The notes under the pieces were generated by a model, which saw nothing but the letters and a program-made list of their open reading frames with translations, did not search any database and was not told the DNA's origin. Positions 1 to 8,570 of a stretch of 64,000 nucleotides of DNA are shown here, one piece after another (position 1 is the first letter of the stretch; each line of letters starts with the position of its first letter). The stretch spans positions 124,001-188,000 of the forward strand of contig NZ_CP135164.1 of assembly GCF_001940225.2 (NCBI RefSeq), in the 5' to 3' direction. Position numbers and translations under genes: made by a program. The DNA comes from Roseburia sp. 499. Its GTDB lineage: Bacteria; Bacillota; Clostridia; Lachnospirales; Lachnospiraceae.

Positions 1-651
1 ACCAATATGGAGACTACAAGTATTAAGGTAAATGAGATTTTGAGTGTTTTGAGTCAGGCGATTGAGGATAGTAATAGTGTTAATCAGGTCAACAGTTTGA
101 CAGATGACATTCTTAATATTGCAAGCCAGACGAATCTGTTGGCGTTGAATGCATCTATTGAGGCTGCTAGAGCCGGAGAAGCAGGAAAAGGCTTTGCGGT
201 AGTTGCAGGAGAGATTAGCCAGTTGGCAGATGCAAGTAGGGAAGCTGCGAATAATATTCAAAAAATCAATGGTGTTGTAACGGCTGCGGTACATAATCTG
301 GCCAACAATGCAAATGATTTAGTATCCTATATGAATGATTCTATTCTGCCAGAGTTTGAGTCATTTGTTGCTGCCGGAAGCGCTTATAAAAATAATGCCA
401 CATATATTGAAAGTGTAATGGGAGATTTTGCAGTTAAGACAGATGCTTTGAAATCAGCAGTTGCAGAAATTGCAGGTTCTATCGATAGCATTACAACTGC
501 AATCGATGAAGGTGTAAGTGGTGTTAATGGTGCAGCAGAAAATACGCAGGTATTAGTTGGAGATATGGACAACATTACCGGACATATGGATGAAAATCAG
601 CAAATAGCGGGAGCTCTGAAACAGGAAACAGAAGTATTTGTAAAATTGTAA
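1..651 (+). CDS. Methyl-accepting chemotaxis protein, C-terminal part (5' end outside window)
   Basis: The reading frame is open from the first base, so the gene begins before the window. What remains is the cytoplasmic signalling domain of a chemoreceptor, which forms a long antiparallel coiled coil and couples to CheA and CheW. The conserved hairpin tip is visible as [18 protein letters not shown] followed by GFAVVAGEI. The downstream helix is heptad-like and rich in Asn, Asp and Ala. No sensory domain or membrane segment lies in the window, so the ligand is unknown. The gene ends 22 bases before an intrinsic terminator. It is not the same gene as the complete chemoreceptor at 61 kb, whose tip sequence differs. 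Confidence 0.93.
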   Translation, partial: TNMETTSIKVNEILSVLSQAIEDSNSVNQVNSLTDDILNIASQTNLLALNASIEAARAGEAGKGFAVVAGEISQLADASREAANNIQKINGVVTAAVHNLANNANDLVSYMNDSILPEFESFVAAGSAYKNNATYIESVMGDFAVKTDALKSAVAEIAGSIDSITTAIDEGVSGVNGAAENTQVLVGDMDNITGHMDENQQIAGALKQETEVFVKL

Positions 652-673
652 AAGTAAGATGTGAATAAAAATG

Positions 674-707
674 CAGTGGTGGAGAAAGAACACCACTGTA
701 TTTTTTT
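674..707 (+). terminator. Rho-independent terminator of the chemoreceptor gene
   Basis: A 7-bp perfect stem, CAGTGGT/ACCACTG, with a short A-rich loop is followed by a run of seven T. It sits just after the chemoreceptor stop codon and isolates it from nrdD. Confidence 0.85.
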
Positions 708-774
708 AGAAAAAAGGTAGTTGGAGTATAAGAAAATAATATAGAAAATCCTTTCAAATTCGTAAATTTGTATA

Positions 775-803
775 TTGATTTTTGATACGTTTAAGAATAT
801 AAT
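775..803 (+). promoter_or_regulatory. Sigma-A promoter of nrdDG
   Basis: A -35 box TTGATT (775-780) and a perfect -10 box TATAAT (798-803) are separated by 17 bp. Transcription would start near 810, inside the first NrdR-like box. Confidence 0.75.
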
Positions 804-807
804 ATAA

Positions 808-854
808 AAGCAATATATAGTGTGAAGAAAAAAGATGAACACTATATTTAGTAA
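808..854 (+). promoter_or_regulatory. Two tandem NrdR-like boxes upstream of nrdD
   Basis: The 16-mers at 808-823 (AAGCAATATATAGTGT) and 839-854 (ACACTATATTTAGTAA) match the known NrdR consensus acaCwAtATaTwGtgt at about 14 and 13 positions. Their centres are 31 bp apart, about three helical turns, which is the arrangement known for NrdR. They cover the predicted transcription start, fitting repression of nrdDG when (d)ATP is high. NrdR itself is not in the window. Confidence 0.72.
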
Positions 855-869
855 TTTGGAGGGAATGAA

Positions 870-3032
870 ATGAGAATTATCAAGAGAAGCGGAAAAGAAG
901 TGGGCTTTGATGTTACCAAGATTATTGAAGCTATCCGCAAAGCAAATAAAGAAGTATCTGAAAATGAACAGCTGACAGAAAAGCAGATTCTGAATATTAC
1001 AGAACGTATCACAGATTTCTGTGAAGCGATGGACAGAACATATAATGTAGAAGAGATTCAAGATTTAGTAGAAAACCAATTAATGGAATACAAGGCATTT
1101 GAAGTTGCCAGAAAGTATATTACATATCGCTATAAGCGTGCACTGGTGCGTAAGTCGAATTCTACCGATCAGCAGATTTTGAGTTTGATTGAATGTAATA
1201 ATGAGGAGATTAAGCAAGAGAATTCCAACAAGAATCCAATTGTAAATAGCGTACAGCGAGACTATATGGCAGGAGAGGTCAGCAAAGATATTACAAGACG
1301 TTTTCTTTTGCCGGACAATATTGTACGCGCCCATGAGGAAGGAATTATCCATTTCCATGATGCAGATTATTTTGCACAGCATATGCATAACTGTTGTCTG
1401 GTGAATCTGGAAGATATGTTGCAGAATGGCACTGTAATCAGTGAGACTATGATAGAGAAGCCAAAGAGCTTTTCTACTGCGTGTAATGTAGCAACACAGG
1501 CAATCGCTCAAATTGCCAGCTCACAGTATGGTGGACAGAGCATTACACTTTCTCATTTGGCACCATTTGTAGATGTAAGCCGCCAAAAATTGAGAAGAAT
1601 TGTAAAGGAAGAGTTTGAGGCAGCAGGTCTTGGATTAAATGAAGAGAAAATAAATGAAATAGCTGAGATGCGCGTAAGGGAAGAGATAAAACGTGGCGTG
1701 CAGATGATACAGTATCAGGTCATTACGCTGATGACAACTAATGGCCAAGCACCGTTTGTTACCGTATTTATGTATCTGAACGAGGTGCCGGAGGGACGTA
1801 CCAGAGATGACCTTGCTATGGTGATTGAGGAAATGCTGATTCAACGCATGCAAGGGGTTAAGAATGAGAAGGGTGTTTATATTACACCTGCATTTCCAAA
1901 ACTTATTTATGTTCTGGAAGAGGATAATATCAAAGAAGGAAGTAAATACTGGAGATTGACGGAATTAGCAGCAAAATGTACTGCAAAGCGTATGGTACCG
2001 GATTATATTTCTGAGAAAATTATGAAAGAAAACAAAGAAGGAAATTGTTATCCGTGTATGGGATGTCGTTCTTTCTTGACCGTATATGAAGATGAAAACG
2101 GAAAACCGAAGTTTTATGGAAGATTTAATCAAGGGGTTGTGACTCTGAATCTGGTAGATATTGCATGTTCTTCTGGTGGAAATATGGAAAAGTTCTGGCA
2201 GATTTTCAACGAACGTTTGGTACTTTGCCGTGAAGCATTGATGTATCGTCATAATCGTTTAAAAGGAACTCCATCTGACGTAGCACCGATTTTATGGCAG
2301 TATGGAGCACTGGGAAGATTGAAAAAGGGCGAGACGATTGATAAGTTGTTGTATGGTGGATATTCAACAATATCTTTGGGATATGCAGGTTTGTGTGAAT
2401 GTACCAGATATATGACCGGAAAGTCACACACAGATCCGGAAGCAACTCCGTTTGCATTGAAGGTAATGCAAGGCATGAATGATGCTTGTAAAAAGTGGAG
2501 AGAAGAGACCAATATAGATTTCAGTTTATATGGAACACCATTGGAATCCACTACTTACAAATTTGCAAAATGTCTGCAACGCAGATTCGGAATCATTGAA
2601 GGTGTAACAGATAAGAATTATATTACCAATAGCTATCATGTACATGTAACAGAGGAGATTGATGCATTTAGCAAGTTGACTTTCGAATCACAGTTCCAGA
2701 AACTGTCACCGGGTGGAGCAGTAAGTTATGTAGAAGTTCCGAATATGCAAGGAAATATTGATGCGGTACTTTCTGTTATGCAACATATTTATGAAAATAT
2801 TATGTATGCTGAACTCAACACTAAGAGTGATTACTGTCAGGTGTGTGGGTATGAAGGAGAAATAAAAATTGTTTCAGATGATGACTCGAAGTTGGTATGG
2901 GAGTGCCCAAATTGTGGAAATAAGGACCAGGATAAGATGAATGTAGCGCGTAGAACTTGTGGATACATTGGAACGCAGTTCTGGAATCAGGGAAGAACTC
3001 AGGAAATTCAGGAACGAGTATTACATCTGTAA
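870..3032 (+). CDS. nrdD: Anaerobic ribonucleoside-triphosphate reductase, class III
   Basis: This 720-residue enzyme reduces ribonucleoside triphosphates to deoxyribonucleotides under strict anaerobiosis, using a glycyl radical that NrdG installs. An N-terminal ATP-cone (about residues 1-95, starting IIKRSGKEVGFD) gives allosteric control. The catalytic barrel follows. A zinc ribbon near the C-terminus shows two CxxC pairs (CQVCG and CPNCG). The glycyl radical loop RRTCGYIGTQFWNQG lies about 25 residues from the end. Length and layout are those of complete NrdD. The start is set by the GGAGGG site at 858-863. Transcription is likely from the promoter at 775-803 under NrdR control. nrdG follows after 11 bases. 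Confidence 0.97.
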   Translation: MRIIKRSGKEVGFDVTKIIEAIRKANKEVSENEQLTEKQILNITERITDFCEAMDRTYNVEEIQDLVENQLMEYKAFEVARKYITYRYKRALVRKSNSTDQQILSLIECNNEEIKQENSNKNPIVNSVQRDYMAGEVSKDITRRFLLPDNIVRAHEEGIIHFHDADYFAQHMHNCCLVNLEDMLQNGTVISETMIEKPKSFSTACNVATQAIAQIASSQYGGQSITLSHLAPFVDVSRQKLRRIVKEEFEAAGLGLNEEKINEIAEMRVREEIKRGVQMIQYQVITLMTTNGQAPFVTVFMYLNEVPEGRTRDDLAMVIEEMLIQRMQGVKNEKGVYITPAFPKLIYVLEEDNIKEGSKYWRLTELAAKCTAKRMVPDYISEKIMKENKEGNCYPCMGCRSFLTVYEDENGKPKFYGRFNQGVVTLNLVDIACSSGGNMEKFWQIFNERLVLCREALMYRHNRLKGTPSDVAPILWQYGALGRLKKGETIDKLLYGGYSTISLGYAGLCECTRYMTGKSHTDPEATPFALKVMQGMNDACKKWREETNIDFSLYGTPLESTTYKFAKCLQRRFGIIEGVTDKNYITNSYHVHVTEEIDAFSKLTFESQFQKLSPGGAVSYVEVPNMQGNIDAVLSVMQHIYENIMYAELNTKSDYCQVCGYEGEIKIVSDDDSKLVWECPNCGNKDQDKMNVARRTCGYIGTQFWNQGRTQEIQERVLHL

Positions 3033-3043
3033 AAGAGGACGTT

Positions 3044-3577
3044 ATGAATTATGCAGAAATAAAGAAAACAGACATAGCAAATGGAACAGGGGTACGTGTA
3101 TCCCTGTTCGTTTCTGGCTGTACCCATCATTGCAAAGGATGTTTTAACGCAGAAACATGGGATTTTAATTATGGAAAAGAATTTACAGAGCAGACAGAAG
3201 AGGAATTGATGCAGGCACTAAAACCGAATTTTATTACAGGTTTAACTGTCTTAGGAGGAGAACCCTTTGAACCCGAAAATCAGAGACGACTGGTTCCTTT
3301 TTTGAAAAAAGTACGAGAGACCTATCCGCAGAAAACGATATGGTGTTATACGGGATATTTGCTAGATGAGGAATTATGGAAGGAAAGCCGGGCTCGATGC
3401 GAAGTTACGGATGAGATGTTGTCTCTTTTGGATGTACTGGTAGATGGAGAATTTGTTTTGGAGAAAAAGGACATATCTCTTCAATTTCGCGGTTCATCCA
3501 ATCAGCGAATTATAGATGTGCCTAAGACGTTGCAGGAGGGAAAAATTACTGTTTTAACATTTTCCGGTATTGCATAG
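3044..3577 (+). CDS. nrdG: Anaerobic ribonucleotide reductase-activating protein (radical SAM)
   Basis: This 177-residue radical SAM enzyme uses a 4Fe-4S cluster and S-adenosylmethionine to generate the glycyl radical on NrdD. The cluster motif CTHHCKGC (CX3CX2C) is near residue 25, and the SAM-contact GGEP motif is present as LGGEPFEP. I chose the ATG at 3044, preceded by AGAGGA, because it gives the family N-terminus NYAEIKKTDIANGTGVR; the open frame runs further upstream into nrdD without conserved sequence. The 3' end overlaps the convergent AraC-type gene by 32 bases, so both transcripts should be complementary there. Confidence 0.95.
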   Translation: MNYAEIKKTDIANGTGVRVSLFVSGCTHHCKGCFNAETWDFNYGKEFTEQTEEELMQALKPNFITGLTVLGGEPFEPENQRRLVPFLKKVRETYPQKTIWCYTGYLLDEELWKESRARCEVTDEMLSLLDVLVDGEFVLEKKDISLQFRGSSNQRIIDVPKTLQEGKITVLTFSGIA

Positions 3578-4271
3578 GGGACATGCCAACTTGCTTTTTA
3601 AACTGTTTGGAGAAGTAACTAACATCGTCAATGCCAACTTGAGAGGCAATATCCTGAATGGGCATGTTAGTAGTGTTTAAAAAATTAATAGCAGAACGAA
3701 TACGTTGGGTACGGATATAGTCTGTCAGAGTTTCACCTACTTCACGTTTGAATTGAGCAGAAAGGTAGGAAGCATTTATATTTAAATTTTTTGCCACATC
3801 CTTCAGGGTAATAGGGGTGGAAATATTCATGTTCACAAAGGTAAAAGCATTGCGAATAAGTTCCGAATAAGTAGCACGGGAATAATTTTTTACAAGGGAA
3901 CAATATTTTTTTATCATTTCAATAGGAAGTTCGTCACATTCTTTTTGGGAGGTGAGACTTTCTATTTTTTTACCAAAACGTGTAGAAATATGGTCAATAT
4001 AGATAGGGTGAACCTGACTGCGTTCTACCGTTTTGCGACAAAGAGTATTTAAGACAATTAACATATTTTTGCTATTGCGTAGAGTATCGTCTGTTCTTGG
4101 TGAAATTTTCTGTGAGGAGGATGCCACAAATGCAGAAAACTCCTGATAAGCAGTCAAGGCGATTTCCTGATTTCCACAGGTAATTGCATCTAAAAATTTA
4201 TTTTCTAATTCGTAGCGTTTAGAAAGTTCTTTCCTGGCGGAAGATAAATCATGTTTAAGATACTGTTCCAT
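3546..4271 (-). CDS. AraC family transcriptional regulator
   Basis: A 241-residue protein with a C-terminal AraC/XylS DNA-binding domain made of two helix-turn-helix units: ITLKDVAKNLNINASYLSAQ and then MPIQDIASQVGIDDVSYFSK, ending FKKQVGMSPMQYRK. The N-terminal 140 residues are alpha-helical and have no recognised ligand-binding fold. I placed the start at 4271 because AGGAG stands 8 bases upstream; an in-frame ATG at 4304 lacks a ribosome site. The gene converges on nrdG and overlaps its last 32 bases. Its target is unknown. Confidence 0.88.
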   Translation of the reverse strand: MEQYLKHDLSSARKELSKRYELENKFLDAITCGNQEIALTAYQEFSAFVASSSQKISPRTDDTLRNSKNMLIVLNTLCRKTVERSQVHPIYIDHISTRFGKKIESLTSQKECDELPIEMIKKYCSLVKNYSRATYSELIRNAFTFVNMNISTPITLKDVAKNLNINASYLSAQFKREVGETLTDYIRTQRIRSAINFLNTTNMPIQDIASQVGIDDVSYFSKQFKKQVGMSPMQYRKMLKQ

Positions 4272-4424
4272 AATAAAAACTCCTAAGATTTTTGAGTATA
4301 TCAATATTATATCCCAAAATTATACAAAAAGCAAGAGAATATGAAGGCTGGGCTTGAATAAACATAGGAAGAGTAGTAAAATGACAATACAGTTATGTAA
4401 ACCGTAAAAACAGAGGAGAACAAA

Positions 4425-5173
4425 ATGTCAGGGATAAATAGAAGTGCATTGGAGATTATAGGAAACACACCGTTGGTAGAACTTTGTAATATAGAGAAAA
4501 AATATCATTTGCAGGCTCGGATACTGGCGAAACTGGAATTTTTTAATCTGGCAGGAAGTGCGAAAGACAGAATTGCCAAAGAGATGGTAGAGGATGCAGA
4601 GCGTAGGGGGATTTTGAAGCAGGGGGCGACTTTGATAGAACCCACATCAGGAAATACAGGAATTGGTTTGGCGGCGGTTGCTGCTGTTAAGGGGTATCGG
4701 GCAATATTTGTTATGCCGGAGACTATGAGTGCAGAACGGATTAATATTTTACGTGCATATGGGGCTGAGATTGTACTAACGGAAGGGATAAAAGGAATGG
4801 CAGGTTCTATCGAGAAAGCAGAAAGTCTGGCAAGAGAGATTCCAAACAGTTTTATTCCGGCGCAGTTTGATAATCCGGCAAATGCAATAGCACATGAAAA
4901 AACAACCGGACCGGAAATTTGGAAAGATACCGAGGGAAAGGTAGACGCTTTTGTTGCGGTTGAACCAGCATCTTCCCATTGTTGTCAAAAGGAGAGAGTG
5001 GCCCGCATAAAATACAAGGAATCGGTGCCAATTTTATACCAAAAGTTTTGGATAAAAATGTATATGATAAAGTACTTGCAATTTCGGATGAAGATGCATT
5101 AAAATGGGCGAAGGAAGTTGGAAGGACAGAGTGGATCGCTATTACTCCACTGAATTGTTTCAATAGGAAATGA
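4425..5173 (+). pseudogene. cysK: Cysteine synthase A, decayed (internal deletion, frameshift, truncated end)
   Basis: Residues 1-165 read as normal O-acetylserine sulfhydrylase, with the PLP lysine in GSAKDRIA and the substrate loop PTSGNTGIG. After KVDAFVA the glycine-rich PLP phosphate loop (normally GVGTGGT) and about 30 residues are missing: the frame jumps straight to VEPASS. A frameshift follows near 4975, and the homologous sequence GESGPHKIQGIGANFIP continues in the +2 frame (4979-5173). That part ends early, without the usual GISSGAA segment. Without the phosphate loop and C-terminus no active enzyme is expected. A GAGGAG site precedes the original start. An assembly error could explain the frameshift but not the clean deletion. 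Confidence 0.85.
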
Positions 5174-5198
5174 GACAAAAATAGGAATGAGGTTAAAA

Positions 5199-6680
5199 AT
5201 GGGTGAGAGAGAACGTAGGAAAAAGAAAAAAATTATTATAGGAAGTATAAGTGCAGTAGTATTTCTATTATTAATTCTGTATTTCGGAATGGCGATGTAT
5301 TTTAGAAATCATTTTATTTTTCGAACAGAAATTAATGGATGGAAAGTCGGAGGGATGACTGCGGCACAGGTGGAAGAGAAAATTGGAGACCATGTAGAAG
5401 ATTATCTTCTAACGGTATTTGACCGCGATGGTGGAAAACATCATGTGTATGGAAGAGACATTGGTTGTAAGTATGTGCCTGATGGTACAGTAGAAAAGTT
5501 ATTGAAAGAACAGAATCCATTTGGGTGGGTGGTGTCAATTTTTAAGCAGAAGGAAGAGACGACAACACTTACCATGGAGTACAAGGAAGATTTGATTGAA
5601 GCTACAGTAAAAGATATGAGCTGTTTTATTGATGAGAATATCACAGAGCCTCAGAATGCACAGATTCTTTTAGGGGAAGATGGATATTATGTTGAACCGG
5701 AAGTTATGGGAAACCGCATGGTTTATGACAGAGTCCTGGAAAAGATAAAAGAAGCAGTTGCAGAGGGGAAAGAGTCGGTTACCCTGACGGACGAGGATTA
5801 TGAGAATCCGGAATATACAAAAGAGAGTTTGCAGATAACGGAGGCTATGGCAAACATTGAGAAGTATGCAGATATGAATATTACATATCAGGTGCCGGGC
5901 GGCGAAGAAGTCATTGATGCGGAACAGATACAGAAATTTGTTCAGATAGGAGAAGACTTCCAAGTAGAATTGAATGAAAAAGAGATAGAAAAGTATGTAC
6001 AGAGTCTTGCAAGCAAGTATAATACTTATGCAGATGTACGCGCTTTTCACACATCTTCCGGAGACACGGTAAACATCGGTGGTGGTGATTACGGATGGAT
6101 TATCAATAAAACGAAAGAAGCGGAACAGTTAAAGGCGGATTTGGAAGCAGGTGTACCAGTAAATCGGGAGCCGATATATTCTCAACGTGCATTTGTAGAA
6201 GGTGCAGACGATATTGGAAATACTTATATTGAGATTGACTATACCAAGCAGCATCTTTGGTTTTATAAGGAGGGTGCACTGGTGGTAGAAAGTGATATTG
6301 TATCGGGAAATATCAGTCTGAATAATGGTTCGCCGGATGGTGTGTTCAAGATTGTATACAAGGATAGTCCAGCGGTATTAAAGGGCGAAGATTATCAATC
6401 AAATGTAACCTATTTTATGCCTTTTGCGTATAATGTAGGAATACATGATGCATCTTGGAGAAAAGGAGAGTTTGGCGGGGAAATCTATAAGACGAGTGGT
6501 TCCCATGGCTGTATCAATGTGCCATTAGAAGTGGCGCAGACAATCTATGAAAATGCTAAGGTAGGAACGCCGGTGATTGCATTTTACAGAGAACCAGTAG
6601 AGTTGACCGCAGAGAATTGTAAGATTTCCAATGCATATTCTTATAAAGAGCCGGAAGAACAACCGGAAACAACACCATAG
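5199..6680 (+). CDS. L,D-transpeptidase with peptidoglycan-binding domain
   Basis: A membrane-anchored 493-residue protein. A basic N-terminus is followed by one membrane helix (about residues 12-33), an extracellular region resembling the PG_binding_4 domain, and a C-terminal YkuD domain (about residues 345-470). The catalytic signature SGSHGCINVP holds the active-site His and Cys. Such enzymes form 3-3 peptidoglycan cross-links or attach proteins to the wall. The start at 5199 is favoured by GAGG 6 bases upstream; an in-frame ATG at 5187 would add four residues. The tail is Glu/Pro-rich. A strong terminator follows at once, so the gene is probably transcribed alone. Confidence 0.93.
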   Translation: MGERERRKKKKIIIGSISAVVFLLLILYFGMAMYFRNHFIFRTEINGWKVGGMTAAQVEEKIGDHVEDYLLTVFDRDGGKHHVYGRDIGCKYVPDGTVEKLLKEQNPFGWVVSIFKQKEETTTLTMEYKEDLIEATVKDMSCFIDENITEPQNAQILLGEDGYYVEPEVMGNRMVYDRVLEKIKEAVAEGKESVTLTDEDYENPEYTKESLQITEAMANIEKYADMNITYQVPGGEEVIDAEQIQKFVQIGEDFQVELNEKEIEKYVQSLASKYNTYADVRAFHTSSGDTVNIGGGDYGWIINKTKEAEQLKADLEAGVPVNREPIYSQRAFVEGADDIGNTYIEIDYTKQHLWFYKEGALVVESDIVSGNISLNNGSPDGVFKIVYKDSPAVLKGEDYQSNVTYFMPFAYNVGIHDASWRKGEFGGEIYKTSGSHGCINVPLEVAQTIYENAKVGTPVIAFYREPVELTAENCKISNAYSYKEPEEQPETTP

Positions 6681-6686
6681 AAAAAC

Positions 6687-6733
6687 AAAAAACCCTTATG
6701 GAACACGAAGTGGTGCTCCATAAGGGTTTTTGT
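6687..6733 (+). terminator. Bidirectional intrinsic terminator
   Basis: A long inverted repeat, AACCCTTATGGA/TCCATAAGGGTT, is flanked by A-run and T-run, so it can end both the transpeptidase transcript and the convergent methyltransferase transcript. Confidence 0.9.
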
Positions 6734-6746
6734 GAATATATTTTAT

Positions 6747-7607
6747 TTAGTTTGTTTCCCAACGACCGCTGGCGCCACAAGGAAGAACCAATCCATTAGA
6801 AGAAACGGGAAGACCGATTTCTTGTGCATCTACAGTACCATGGAAGTGCTTTAATTCTGTACCCAGCATGTAGGCAAGTACAGCGGGCTGCAATCCGGTA
6901 GTGTAAGAATTAATCAGGAAAAACAGAGGTTCCTTGGATAACAGTTGAACGCACAATTTTACCAATGGATGAATTGCCTCTTCAATTTTCCAGATTTCTC
7001 CCTTTGGTCCTCTTCCGTAAGAAGGAGGGTCCATAATAATGGCATCATAATGATTGCCTCTGCGAATTTCACGTTCTACGAACTTCACACAGTCATCTAC
7101 TAGCCAACGAATGGGTGCATCGCCTAATCCGGATGCAACAGCGTTTTCCTTCGCCCAGGTGACCATGCCCTTAGAAGCATCCACATGTGTAACGCTTGCC
7201 CCGGCAGCTGCGGCTGCTAAAGTAGCACCACCGGTGTAAGCGAAGAGGTTCAGTACTTTAATGGGACGTCCGGCATTTTTTATTTTTTTCCCAAACCAGT
7301 CCCAGTTGACGGCTTGTTCGGGGAAAAGTCCGGTGTGTTTAAAACTAAATGGTTTTAAATGAAAGGTCAGGGAGCCATAATGCAGGTCCCATTGCTCCGG
7401 TAAATCAAAAAACTCCCATTCGCCGCCGCCTTTTTTACTACGGTGATAGTGACCGTTAGGAGAACTCCATCCTTTGTGTGTTTTGGGGGTGTCCCAGATG
7501 ACCTGCGGGTCCGGGCGTACTAATATATAATTACTCCAGCGTTCTAATTTTTCACCGCCGGAGCAGTCAATGACTTCATATTCTTTCCAATTATCTGCAA
7601 TCCACAT
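6747..7607 (-). CDS. Class I SAM-dependent rRNA methyltransferase (RlmI/RlmK-like)
   Basis: A 286-residue methyltransferase. The SAM site is visible as VLNLFAYTGGATLAAAAAGA, followed by the acidic HVDASKGM motif and the catalytic DPPSYGRGPKGE motif typical of the RlmI/RlmK-type ribosomal RNA methyltransferases. No N-terminal PUA domain precedes the catalytic part, so it is a short family member and the exact base modified cannot be told. The start at 7607 (MWIADNWKEYEV) has AAAGGAA upstream; the open frame continues 106 codons further without conserved sequence and across the divergent lgt promoter, so I rejected the longer form. It converges on the transpeptidase gene and shares its terminator. 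Confidence 0.88.
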   Translation of the reverse strand: MWIADNWKEYEVIDCSGGEKLERWSNYILVRPDPQVIWDTPKTHKGWSSPNGHYHRSKKGGGEWEFFDLPEQWDLHYGSLTFHLKPFSFKHTGLFPEQAVNWDWFGKKIKNAGRPIKVLNLFAYTGGATLAAAAAGASVTHVDASKGMVTWAKENAVASGLGDAPIRWLVDDCVKFVEREIRRGNHYDAIIMDPPSYGRGPKGEIWKIEEAIHPLVKLCVQLLSKEPLFFLINSYTTGLQPAVLAYMLGTELKHFHGTVDAQEIGLPVSSNGLVLPCGASGRWETN

Positions 7608-7685
7608 AATAGTTCCTTTCTGCTTGTAATTAGTTACATTATATAGCGGGAAAAAAGTACAGTCAACCGTTATTCTGGAAAGAGG

Positions 7686-7714
7686 TTGCAATAGAATTGA
7701 GATTCTCGTATAAT
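7686..7714 (+). promoter_or_regulatory. Sigma-A promoter of lgt
   Basis: TTGCAA (7686-7691), a 17-bp spacer and a perfect TATAAT (7709-7714) lie 33 bases before the lgt start. Confidence 0.75.
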
Positions 7715-7746
7715 AAATATTATTATGAAAAAAGGATGGACTAGTT

Positions 7747-8496
7747 ATGATTAACGATATACAAATAGGACCAATTACGCTACATATGTATGGTATTATG
7801 ATTGCTATAGGATATATAAGTGCGTTTTTGATTAGTGAAAAAAGAGCGAAAAAGCAAGGATTGAATCCGGATGTTTTATATGGAATTTTTTGGTGTGCAG
7901 TATTCGGTGGTGCTCTTGGAAGCAAGATACTTTATTATACGGTAAATATTCGGCAAGTTATTGCAAATCCTTCCATTATATTTAACTTCCGGAATGGCTG
8001 GGTGGTATATGGAGGAATTATCGGTGGAGTGTTTGCAAGCTTTTTATATTGCAGGATAAAAAAAGTGGATTTTGTAGCGTATCTGGATTTGGTGCTTCCG
8101 GCAGTCGCATTTGCGCAGGGGTGTGGAAGAATCGGATGTTTCTTTGCTGGATGTTGCTATGGAAGAGAAACAGAGTCTGTGTTAGGCATTACCTATTCGC
8201 ACTCTAATTTTGCACCGAATGGAGTGAAACTGATTCCTACACAGATTTATTCCAGTATTGGTGACTTTGCCATAGCGTTTTTGCTGATGGCATATGCCAA
8301 AAAGAAGCCTGCAAAAGGAAAGGTTGCAGCAGGATACTGTGTTTTATATAGTGTAGGAAGATTTATTATAGAAATGTTTCGAAATGATTATCGAGGAGAG
8401 TACGGACCATTATCTACCTCACAGTTGATTTCTGTATTTATATTGGCAATTGGAATTGGAATGTATGTATGGGCCGCAAAGCGTCAAAGTAAATAA
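7747..8496 (+). CDS. lgt: Prolipoprotein diacylglyceryl transferase
   Basis: A 249-residue integral membrane enzyme that moves diacylglycerol from phosphatidylglycerol to the lipobox cysteine of prelipoproteins, the first step of lipoprotein maturation. About seven hydrophobic segments are visible. The family signature appears as GRIGCFFAGCCYG, and the conserved HMYGIMIAIGY and GGRI-type loop YGGIIGG are present. Length fits the family. It would serve the lipoproteins encoded at 12.5, 19.6 and 60 kb in this window. The next gene on the same strand begins 74 bases downstream and has its own possible extended -10 site, so cotranscription is uncertain. Confidence 0.96.
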   Translation: MINDIQIGPITLHMYGIMIAIGYISAFLISEKRAKKQGLNPDVLYGIFWCAVFGGALGSKILYYTVNIRQVIANPSIIFNFRNGWVVYGGIIGGVFASFLYCRIKKVDFVAYLDLVLPAVAFAQGCGRIGCFFAGCCYGRETESVLGITYSHSNFAPNGVKLIPTQIYSSIGDFAIAFLLMAYAKKKPAKGKVAAGYCVLYSVGRFIIEMFRNDYRGEYGPLSTSQLISVFILAIGIGMYVWAAKRQSK

Positions 8497-8570
8497 TCGC
8501 AGAATAGGTTCTGGAAGAGAAGGTAGTAGATTTTATAGGTATGATATACTTTGAAGAAAGGGAGTTTACT

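Noticed and set aside
674..707. The hairpin as a start of a small RNA
   Set aside because: Its place after the chemoreceptor stop and its T-run make it a terminator.
4979..5173. A separate 64-codon gene
   Set aside because: Its text (GESGPHKIQGIGANFIP) is the continuation of cysK after a frameshift, not an own gene.
7608..7925. Longer start of the methyltransferase
   Set aside because: The extra 106 codons overlap lgt and its promoter and are not conserved; a good site supports 7607.
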